This document shows positions 38,113 to 48,043 of a stretch of 64,000 bases of DNA, piece after piece (the first letter of the stretch is position 1; the number at the start of each line of letters is the position of its first letter). Position numbers and translations under genes: made by a program. The notes under the pieces were generated by a model that saw only the letters and a program-made list of their open reading frames with translations, was not told the origin of the DNA and ran no database searches. The DNA is from Whitmania pigra (Eukaryota > Annelida > Clitellata > Hirudinida > Haemopidae): positions 773,501 through 837,500 of the forward strand of contig JAJTWR010000305.1 of NCBI GenBank assembly GCA_021613335.1. The letters run 5' to 3'.

Positions 38113-39214
38113 TCAGAAACTCCTTTTGTAAGTTCTCCTTGCCGGCAATGACGAGTGACTCAGAGATCGAATGAGGGACTTCAAGATGGCTCCGTCCATG
38201 ACGCTTTGGTCGTAAGAACTTCTTTTCGACACAGGTTCGTCGTTTTCATCCTGGAATTAATTTTAGAATAAATATTTATATCAATTTTTAGATTTAAGGT
38301 GAAAAAATTAAATAAAACCAGGAAAAGGAGGAAGTGGCAGAATGGAAACTGATCGGAATTAAATTCTTGAAAGATGAAACTAATCCGGCTGTTATTTTCA
38401 CTTAGCGTCTCGGATGTTAAAATGCATTACCTTGGAATTTTGTGACATTTGCAACTGAATTTAAAATTAAACCATACAGGAGTTTTTTTCCTGACCATTT
38501 CTTTCCAATTTATTATTAAAAAGTGTAAATATATATATATATATATAATTAATATTTGTTTATTACAATGTTTATTGAAATTATTACTTAAAATTCTTTT
38601 TATGTTCAGAGAAATTTTTATTTCTTATTCAAAATCCATCAATGCACCTCCTCATTAAATTTGTAAATATCGCATAAAGACAAAAATTATTCCAAAAATC
38701 ATAAAAAATTATCCAGCCAGTCAACATTAATAACGTCATAAATTGAACTATCGTAACCAAATAATTCCAATTTCACAAATCTAAATAAGATAATAACTCA
38801 ACAAATTTTAAACTAAAATAAATCAATTTCCAAACCCACTATTAATTAACTAATTAATTAATGAAAAGGTAATTTACAAATACGAAAATAACTTCCCAAT
38901 TTTTAAAATCTAAAATTTATTTGCCAACATTAATCAACAAATTATTCATAAATCTAAGAATAATCTGCCGGCATTATTCATCAATTAATTCATAAATTCA
39001 AAAATAATTTGCCACGATTAATCATCATTTAATTCGTAAATTCAAAAAAATAATTTGCCACCTCGAGTAGAAATGACGTTTCATCGTCCAGCATGAACCT
39101 CCCATAGCCGATGTCATCGGGCATAAGAAAAGACTGGCAAAGGTCAAAGGTTGTGAGGGTCAGGAACATTATCAGGACCAGGATGATGCAAGTGCAGTTT
39201 GCAGAGGATTTCAT
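38113..39214 (-). CDS. Secreted peptide precursor, family member 1
   Basis: Two exons on the minus strand: 39214-39062 and 38250-38113 (96 residues; GAG|GTGGCA donor, TTCCAG acceptor, phase 0). The N-terminus is a strong signal peptide (CIILVLIMFLTLTTFDLC). After it comes a block shared by the three members, FLMPDDIGYGRFMLDDETS. Exon 2 is acidic, then has a KR pair, the segment SSYDQSVMDGAILKSLIRSL, an RR pair and a short basic tail KRSF. This layout is that of a neuropeptide or other processed secreted peptide. No C-terminal Gly for amidation precedes the RR. I do not recognise the family. The intron is about 0.8 kb and repeat-rich. Confidence 0.72.
38840..39061. repeat. Imperfect tandem repeat containing splice-donor-like copies
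   Basis: Three to four diverged units of roughly 40-56 bp (AATTTGCCACGATTAATCATC type) abut exon 1 of peptide gene 1. A single unit flanks exon 1 of peptide gene 2 at 42450-42503. On the minus strand each unit repeats the GTGGCAAATTA donor region. Confidence 0.55.
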
Positions 39215-39274
39215 GTTGCAGGACCAAAGGTGATAACTAGTAATGGACACATTTGTCAGATGTTTAACGTTCGG

Positions 39275-39430
39275 ATGATGATGATGATGATGATGATAAT
39301 AATATTAATAATAATCATAATCATAATAATAATATCTATTATTATATATATAATTATAATTATTATATATAATATATTATATATATATTATATATTATAA
39401 ATTATAATAATTTATATTATATAATAATGA
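39275..39430. repeat. ATG and TATA simple-sequence cluster
   Basis: A short ATG repeat passes into alternating TA-rich palindromic sequence. No gene is seen. Confidence 0.8.
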
Positions 39431-41923
39431 TATTGCTTTCATAATTAAAACCTATAATAATTAGTGATGCCTAAAGTGAATAATTTTGTACAATGAATTT
39501 ATTAAAGTTATTAAACAATTTTTAATTGAAGTTAAACAAGGCAATTACCAATTTGAAACTTGACAATAAAATTTTTGTTTAATGACAGGTTTTGCTAAGG
39601 ATTTGAAATAAGTGTAATCCTTTCAATAATTCAACAAATCTCTATTAATTTATGGAGAATAGCTCCGGAAACCTAGAATTAACAACACTATTTAAGAAAC
39701 GACTACATTAGCAGAACTTAAGTGCGTCATAAAACATTTACACATTCAAAGAGCATTTAATCCATTGAGACAAGTTTGAGATCAAATGGAAAACTATGCT
39801 AGGTGTGAACAGGTGCATTCATTTAATTTAAGACAGGAATCTCTGACTGTCTGACGTAAAAATTCAAAAAATTTTTCCCACTGGAAACTTGCCTGTCATT
39901 GATGAATGAAATATAAAAAATCGATGTACTTTTTTTTTTATTAAAAGCGATTCCATTAACAATTTAAGTGCTGGATTTACTGGTGTCAGATGAAGTCTTA
40001 GAATTTTTAGAAAATTTTTAATTTGTGATTGCGGATTTTGTTTCTGAAGAGACGCTGCCATGGCAACAAACGGAAACAAAATAGATGACATTTTAATTGA
40101 AAATTTCGAATCGTTATTAAATCTAAAACAAATAAATCTAGAACGTAATTAAATCTAAAACAATTCAATCTAAAACAAATAAATCTAAAACTTAATTGAA
40201 TCTAAAACAAATATATCTAACACAAATAAATTCTAAAACAAATAATTCCAAAACGTAATTAAAATCAATTTATACTGCGACTTTTTCATGATACTTTAAA
40301 ACAAACAAAAAACACATAATTTTTCAAAAATTCTAAACTAAAAAGCATTCCAGTTTATTATTAATCCAATATTATTAATTATTATCATTAATATTGTTGT
40401 TGTCATGAAGTTTAAATTGTCAGAGAAGTAAAACTCCTTACCTCAGTTTTGCACTCCTCAAGTTACTAAACTCTCTTTGACACCGTTGACCAAACGTCAA
40501 ATTGTCCCCCTTATATGCGATCAACAGCAGTTCCAAATCACGTAGTGAGGCGATATGCAACGAGTGATGATCATAAAAATATCATCTCAATTATCCAATT
40601 ATTGAAAATATCATTGTTTCGTGTAATTTTCTAGGAAATCCCGGTAATTGTTCATAATTATTATCAACTTCCTGTACTCAATATGAATGCATACTCGTTC
40701 AAATTAGTTGACCCATTTATATCGTTTATATTAATTGCAATTATCATTATTGCTGTTATTATAAATGTAAAATAGTGCATTTATTTAAAATTACATATAC
40801 TAAATATTACATTTATTTTGAATGACATGCAAAATGTTGCAATTATTTAGGTAAACGTTGTAAATATAAATATGAAGTATAGCTTTACATTATATCATTA
40901 CATCTATGAATCGATACAATCACCTCATGTTTCATCCTTGAACATGAAAGAGTACAAATGACGTGATGGGATTAACCCAAGCGCATGATGCGATGAACGT
41001 CACTTTGTCTGGGATATCACAGTGTTTGAACAAGTTTGCCTTGCTTGAGTTTAATATCTAATTTAATTAATAACATTTTGGCAAGATTTTTAGAAGATTA
41101 TAATTATTCCAACATTAGTAATCGTTACCTAACCACAATACGGTGGTGTCTATTCTGTTTAATTCAGTTTGATTGTTTATTGTGAGTCATTTGATGTTTT
41201 GGCGGCAATATTTCCCGCCATGAAATAACCCAAATTCTCTAAGAAGTCGTTTTGATGATCACATGATTGTGATTATGATTATGACTATGTTTAGCATAGT
41301 TTATTATGATTATGACTATGATTATGCATCTCCATAATATTAAAATTTACTATCGATTATGATATACAGTTTATTATTTGATAATTGGTGATAATTATAG
41401 TTTATTATCAAGTTGTTATAACAACAAAAATCTAACCCCGTTGATTTCGAAAATCAACAGCTCGATTTATTTATTTATTTTAAACATTTATGTTTTCCAG
41501 GAGAGACAAATAACAATTAAAAATAAGAATAGCAGGTTATGAATCAAATTTTAAATAAATTTAAGTAATATTCATACTTTGATACTAAAATTCTGTAGGT
41601 TTGTATCCGGAAGTGCTTTAAAATGTTGCCTTTGAATAATTCACTTGTTGTGCAAAAATATAATTTTGGTGTCCAGTGTGCTTTATAATTATATTTATTA
41701 TTGAATTGACATTAAGGTTAACTACTCATCCCGTCATTTTTTAATCATGAAAAATTATATTTAGTTACTTAAATAATTTACAATTTGTAAATTCATGTTA
41801 ATTTGAAATAATTCCTCCGAAGTTTAAAGATGACAATTTTTAATTTAACTTTATTTGTTTGAAATTCAAATTAATAAAAGAAAAAGTAATTAAAACGATA
41901 TTTCTTCGAATTAGCTTTTAATC
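39431..41923. other. AT-rich intergenic region between peptide genes 1 and 2
   Basis: No gene is supported. It includes a short-period repeat of AAATCTAAAACAA type at about 40119-40262 and a degenerate GATTATGACTATG stretch at 41265-41330. Confidence 0.4.
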
Positions 41924-42652
41924 TCAGAATCTCCTTCTGTTAGTTCTTCTAGGGAGGTGACGAAGAGAGTGGATAAGTGATTTCAAGATAGCTCTGTCAC
42001 TGAGACCTCTGTCGTACGAATTTCTTTTTGTCATAGCTTCGTCACTATCATCCTGTGTATAAAAATGAAATTTAAATAATTTTGATTTTAATTGTAATTG
42101 TAATTGTAACTTCATTTATGTAACGCCATATGCATAGCGTCAGAGGCGCTTCTTGTAACCATTTATATAGCGCTCCTTCCCAAGGGCGCTGGCGGCAGTG
42201 CAGGCTGGGTTTCGAACACGACACATTACGACTGTTGCCATTACCGCCGTATGCAGGCACGTAACCCATTCGGCTAACCTGCACTAAGACGATTAAGATC
42301 ATTTAAATGAGCAAAACGTAACTCAGATAATTAATTGTTAAGTGATATTAGTTTATTAGTTAAACTTAGTTATTACAAAAATACAAATAAAAACAATCCC
42401 TGAGTCAGATAAATTAAATCGTCAATAACCAACAGTTATTTTAGAAATAATTTTCCACGATTAATCATCATTTAATTCGTAAATCCAAAAATAATTTGCC
42501 ACCTCGAGTAGAAATGACGTTTCATCGTCCAGCATGAACCTCCCATAGCCGATGTCATCGGGCATAAGAAAGGACTGGCAGAGGTCAAAGGTTGTGAGGG
42601 TCAGGAACATTATCAGGACCAGGATGATGCAAGTGCAGTTTGCAGAAGACAT
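41924..42652 (-). CDS. Secreted peptide precursor, family member 2
   Basis: Two exons on the minus strand: 42652-42503 and 42052-41924 (92 residues, same phase-0 junction as member 1). The signal peptide and the QSFLMPDDIGYGRFMLDD block are identical to member 1, and flanking DNA is also nearly identical, so the pair is recently duplicated. Exon 2 reads acidic DDSDEAMT, KR, then NSYDRGLSDRAILKSLIHSL, RHLP, RR, and a basic tail ending RRRF. Compared with member 1, the segment AILKSLI-SL is the conserved core of the predicted released peptide. A tRNA-derived SINE sits in the intron. Function is unknown. Confidence 0.72.
42083..42284 (-). mobile_element. tRNA-derived SINE, copy 2
   Basis: Minus strand. 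It starts with a tRNA-like head: box A region GGTTAGCCGAATGGGTTACG and box B GTGTTCGAAACCC about 60 bp later. The body follows with paired GCGCC/GCGCTATATAAATGG and GGCGTTACATAAATG motifs, and a 3' tail of TTACAA repeats. It lies in the intron of peptide gene 2. Related copies are at 43365-43545 and 4195-4375. Confidence 0.75.
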
Positions 42653-43364
42653 GGTGTTGGAATATGATAATTTCTTCGAAAAATAATCTCGATTACAAAT
42701 GAATAAAATTGTTGACAAACTTTATAAATTTTAAATCTATAATAAGTTATAAGGTTAAATAAATTTGTAATTTCAAATTTATCGATTCATACCTAACCAC
42801 AATGTTATTAGTTATACCTCTGCGATTCCTGGATGAAAGGCTTCTCAATTTATAACACCTCAGATGGTCGCAAGCAATCTCAATGCACTATAATTTCATG
42901 TCTCCAGTAATCGTCTACCAATCATGCACTCAACATGATTGCATTGAATAATTGAGTAATAATAATAATAATAATTAAAAAAAATTCCTTATCGTAATAT
43001 TTTGTATTGAGCTACAAAAATACTTGGATATGCGAAGGTTGTTGAATGTAAAAAAAACCTAACAGGATGATGAGGTATTTTATTTAAATTAACAAAAAAT
43101 ATTATTAATTACTTGATAGTTAACCACCCGAGAGCAGCACTTTATGTGAATAATTTCGACCAGATTTTAATAAATCATAATAGTAATAATAATAATTAAG
43201 TAATAATATGATAAATAAATTTTAATTAATTGTAATAATAATAAGCAATTTTTTCTTTTCTCTACTTATTGGACAAAAGATTCTGTAGAATTGGCAGTAA
43301 TAATGAATCAAGAACGTATTTATTAATTTATTAGAGTCAGTTGCATAACTAATATGAGTTGGAC

Positions 43365-43545
43365 CATAAATATATATATAAAACCATATGCATAGCGTCA
43401 GAGGCGCTTCTTGAAACCACTGATGTGGCATTCCTTCCCAAGGGCACTCGTGGCAGTTCAGGCTGGGTTTCGAACACGACACATTACGACTGTTGCCATT
43501 ACCGCCGCATGCAGGCGGTAACCCAATCGGTAAATCTGCAGGGTT
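43365..43545 (-). mobile_element. tRNA-derived SINE, copy 3
   Basis: Minus strand. Same head and body as copy 2 (box B TGTTCGAAACCC; body GGGAAGGAATGCCACATCAG in place of GCGCTATATAAATGG). The head reads GATTGGGTTACCGCCTGCAT, lacking a few bases of copy 2. The tail is a TATATA run. It lies between peptide genes 2 and 3. Confidence 0.7.
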
Positions 43546-44158
43546 TATATTTCGTTCAACTATTCCCACAGTTTTTAAAATATTAAAATTTTACAATGGT
43601 GATTTTTTTACTACTTCTACTACCAAATTAATGTAACTCAGGGATCCATAGCCGATGTGTCTTGGGACCCGAAACTATTGTATTTTTTCTACAAAAAATG
43701 GTGATACATAATATAAACATACATAAACATTACATTTATATAAACACGATAAACATACTTATTTAATTTGAAATTTGAAAATAACTCTAAAAACGTTAAA
43801 CGCGTTTCGCGTTTGGGTTTTACAATTCACGAATTAAATTGACAATTTGAAGATTTTGAGAAAAAAATAAAAGCTCTTTTTTTTTTATAAAATTTAAACT
43901 GCTTTGAAGTCTGACAGTAGTCTGATGAAGAAATTTACTAGTGGTGAATTCTTGAAGAAAGCAACTTTAATATCCTCAAAAAAAAAAACACACAACGCTA
44001 ACACCCTCGACGGCAGTATTGTTTTGCACGTTGGAATTATTAAATTGATTTCAAATAATTGAGATTCCTTGGTTAAAATATCATTAATCCAATAATATTA
44101 AAAATGTTATAATAAATCTCATAACAACTGTTTTCTGTTAAGCGTTTATTGTTAAGCG

Positions 44159-44271
44159 TTTGATTTCATTTAATGCAATCATTATTTCATGTCAAGATTT
44201 GATTTTATTTAATGCAATCATTATTCCATGTTAAGATTTGATTTCATTTAATGCAATCATTATTTCATGTT
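44159..44271. repeat. 40-bp tandem repeat overlapping the 3' end of peptide gene 3
   Basis: Three units of the TTTGATTTCATTTAATGCAA plus TCATTATTTCATGTTAAG type. The stop codon and last few codons of peptide gene 3 (44260) fall inside the third unit. Confidence 0.8.
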
Positions 44272-44854
44272 ATTCAAAGGCAGACGACGGCCAGAAGATT
44301 TGTATGGTTTCCTCTGGAATGTTCCCAATTCTTCTCTTTTTGGCTGGTTTCTCTTTGATATTTTTGCAGTATTTCCGTAGTCATCGTAATCAGTATACTC
44401 TTTCTCAGGATCCTGTAAGGACAAACACAATGCTTAAATTACCATTGAAAATTATAAGTGCTATTTAATAAAGTATCATTTCATTTGCGGTCTCTTGAAT
44501 GATAAAAAAAAAGTAACATTAACTTCCCAAGATTTATGAATGTCCTAGGCAGGATAAGTTGCTTAATTTAAATGCAGTCATAAATTTAGGACTACTGCAA
44601 CTACTTGTTACTGCAAACATGAATTGCCGTAAGAAGGAAATGCTGCATTAAAAACATCTTTGGTAGCAGGATTTGAAATCGTCCATCTTAGAAACACGAC
44701 TAACCTCCAACAGGAAAGATGTTTCATTGTCCAACATGAACCTTCCGTACCCGATGTCATCGTGCATAATGAAGGACTGGCATGGAATGAAGCTTCTCAT
44801 GTAAAGAAGAATAGAGAGTAGCAAAATGAGGCAAGCGTAATTGGCGTTGTGCAT
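44260..44854 (-). CDS. Secreted peptide precursor, family member 3 (divergent)
   Basis: Two exons on the minus strand: 44854-44705 and 44412-44260 (100 residues, phase-0 junction, GTTAGT donor). The signal peptide is CLILLLSILLYMRSFIPC, followed by the family block QSFIMHDDIGYGRFMLDN with ETSFLLE. Exon 2 differs completely from members 1 and 2 except for its acidic start and a KR pair: DYDDYG, then SKR, NQPKREELGTFQRKPYKSSG, RR, LPLNNMK. The Gly before RR in SSGRR would allow C-terminal amidation of a peptide ending in Ser. Conservation of exon 1 against divergence of exon 2 suggests that the N-terminal block has its own function. The family is not recognised. Confidence 0.68.
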
Positions 44855-45516
44855 GGCTTTGCACAGGATCTATTTTATTTAAAATTTCAATTAATTGTTA
44901 TATTCAATACTTAAAATTGAGATAGCTAGATATTCTATTTTAATCTGACAAATGTTTAAATTTAATTTTTTTTATTTAATTTCCAAATTAATTTGCAAAC
45001 TATCTTAACATATTTGTAGATGTCTGATTGGTGCAAACCTTAGGATTTACTTAGAAAGATCACATCACACCCTGTGGCTTATATAGCAGCTACTAGTGAG
45101 TCTCACAGATAAGTAGTGGTTATAAATTTCCAGAAAAGTGTTTCCTACCGTAAAATTGGCATTCGAAGAAATTGATATAATCTATTTTTGTTCTCTTTCA
45201 TACTTCTGGCTATTTTCGCCTTCCAAATGTCTGGGTTTTTTTTCCTTTACAAGGTTTTGAGAATAACAAAATTGTTCAAAATGAAATTTATACTTAACAA
45301 ACGAATATTATTAAAAAAAACAAACAAATATATTATCTAAAAGGTTTTTTTAGCCCAAAGATCTTGGTTCAAAATAACATATAATCTGAATTAAAACCAT
45401 TCGAACGTTTTCTAACCTGACATTTTTTAAGCTTAACTTAAAATTGTATTTCTAGGTTACAGAAGCTTGTAAGAGCGAATCTTAAAAAAGAATCAAAACA
45501 AATCACTTTTTTAAAA

Positions 45517-47304
45517 TTAATTACCCATCATTGTACTTTCAATCCATGGAATGTATTTATCAATACCTATGAATACCGCAAATTTATCGGCTACACCCTT
45601 GGTTTTGTCTCCTGTGAGACCAACAATGCCTTTTAGTTCCCATCGTAGTTTATCTTCGTCCCAACACGAAAGATGTCCTCCATTGTACTCAGGACAGATG
45701 CTTCCCAGGGATGGACCGATGTTGAATGTAATGGCGCAAAATCGCTCGGGCATCATACTGCTCTCTCCAGTAAAGTGCTGGCATTGTTTTTGGCTCACCG
45801 GTGTAACTCTTAAGTGTCGAAAAAATCTGGAACCTGGAGTTGAATCTGCTCCTGTTAACACGCAGAGGCGGTATTTGTAGAGCTTGTTTTTCTTTGGTAA
45901 GCAGATTGAAGATATCCTGTTGTTAAATGTAATCCTCTTGTCTAATTTGATCAGAGCGATGTCGTTTAATAAGTTATTTTCGAATGAAGGATAAACGTGA
46001 ATTCCAGTAGAGTGACTAATAATTACTCCGTCTAGATACTCTCTATCAATCTGTTCGATGAATATTTTCACTGAATCTGGCATAATTGTTTTGAGATCAA
46101 CCTTTTCGGTTTTATTGAATTTGACGAGACAGTGGGCAGCTGTGATAATCCAACTTTGATTGATGATGCTTCCGCCACAAGATCTTCTGGGTTCTTTGGA
46201 GTCTCGATAAAAGGATTCCACTCTAACGTGCCATGGCCAACGGCCGGGTTGTTTTATAATTTGGTCGCTGATCGCGAGAGCTGAGATTTCGCGGGGATTC
46301 TGCTTTGTACCGCATTCAGTTATTTGGCAGATTAATTTTATTAGATATTGTCTGCAGGTTGTTTTGAATGAAATAGCGATAGATTTAGTAGAATTTTCAA
46401 TCTTAACATCAACTGTTGTGTTAGGATTGGAGTACAGTTCACCAATTTCAAACTCGAGCTGTACATCATAACCGGCTCGTGTGCAAAGCTCATTCTCTAG
46501 TCCCCTCCAATCGTCTGCACAAACATGGTACTTTTTCCCGCCATATAACAACTTAGGAGGATCGTTCTCGTACAGTTGGAGACAGTGAAGCTCATCACTT
46601 TTGTCGAGATGACCACAGTCCATCTGTTCGTCACATCTTTTTTCAGCTTCAAGGCAACGTTTAGATATTTCGCACCAAAATTTACTACCAGCGATGCAAG
46701 TGAATCGTTTGCTGTTTCTGCAGACCTTTTCTTCCTCGTCATCTCCGTGCAGACAGTCTTGTATACCATCGCAAAGATATTTCTTAGCGAGACATTTCCC
46801 AGTCTTGCATTGGAATTCAAAATTGGGAGAGCACGGACAGTTTTCTTCATCTTCTCCATCGAAACAGTCGTAGAATCCATCGCAGATGAGGTCCTTCTCG
46901 AGACACGGTTTAACTGGTTTGCACGGTTTATCGGAACCCACTTTGCACGGCTCGGCCGAGTAATTCGAGTCTCTTAACGTTGGTTTGGAGGCTAAAAGTC
47001 AAAAAATGAGATTTGTGATTAGCGAACATTAGTAAGTGGATAAAAATTAAAATTAACTCTAGCAAAAGTACTCATGCACTATTAATGGCTTATATGTTTA
47101 TGATTGTAGTATAATAATTCTGAATTAACCTGTTAAAAATTTTGCGTCAACGGAAATTTTACATTAAAAATTTATCCAAGGTATACGATTCACTTTTCAA
47201 GCTGTTATATGTTGTTCTAATGACAAATCCAAAGATAATCAGCAAAGAAAGGAGGACTATGAACCACTTGAACGCTTTTTGACTTCTCAAATTCTCAAGG
47301 TTTC
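45517..47304 (-). CDS. Type II transmembrane serine protease homolog, catalytically dead
   Basis: Minus-strand exons 47304-47194 and 46991-45517, plus at least one unseen first exon (the model starts in phase 1). The short exon encodes a transmembrane helix (WFIVLLSLLIIFGFVIR). The long exon carries three LDLa repeats (CDGFYDCFDGEDEENC, CDGIQDCLHGDDEEEKVC and a third ending DKSDELHC), an SRCR-like region, and a trypsin-fold domain. His (TAAHC, 46134-46132) and Asp (NDIAL, 45963-45961) remain. The GDSGGP motif is replaced by EYNGGH, with Asn at the Ser position (45684-45682). The activation IVGG is also lost (ISDQIIKQPG). A non-catalytic membrane-anchored binding protein is inferred. Tandem paralog of 48044-50052. 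Confidence 0.85.
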
Positions 47305-48043
47305 CTTGGGAGAATAAAAAGTGGTTTAGTGTTATCATTATTAACTTTTTTTTTAAATCGGTCAGTACACGTTGTGGGAAAAGAGTAGGTCTTCTCGAAG
47401 CATTATGGAAATTTGAAATATGACTATGAGTCACAGCTAATAATTATTAAAATATATTTGTGTGAACACATTTGCAATGAAAAGTATTTCATTAGTCGAT
47501 TCAACGTAATTCAAACCAAACCAATCTGGACTGAAGCCAAATTCAGGCATTTTTTACAGATGATTCAGAAATCGGGTTCTTTAAAATCCATGAAGTATTA
47601 TCAATCTTTTCGATTCTTAGCATCTTGAAAATGTTGTTTGGTCAATAGGCAGTTCTAAGTAAACAAACATAGAAGGCAAATTGTATATCCTAATTAATAG
47701 ATTTAAAGCCGCTGTAAATGCTAAAATGGTTTTTTTTTTCATAAATTCAAAAAGTGCGTTTTGAGGTAATATTTAATATTCACGATTTTGAAGTAGTCTA
47801 TTTACAACGAAAACTGCAGACGAGTTTGCTTTTTTCTTCTGCTTTTATTACATTCGTACAATCACAAATGTTTATTTGGATGCCTGGAACAAACCCTAAC
47901 GAATGAAGCGATAATGAATTCTAGCTTGTGATATGGTGAAAAGTGAACAATTTTCTAATAATAAAAACAATGCCATTTTTTTAATAACATTGTCAGAACA
48001 GAACTGTCAATGTTTTGAATGAATCCATCATTCATCTATATCA

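Noticed and set aside
42083..42284. tRNA gene suggested by box A and box B
   Set aside because: The rest of the cloverleaf is not credible, and the sequence continues into a shared SINE body and tail repeated elsewhere.
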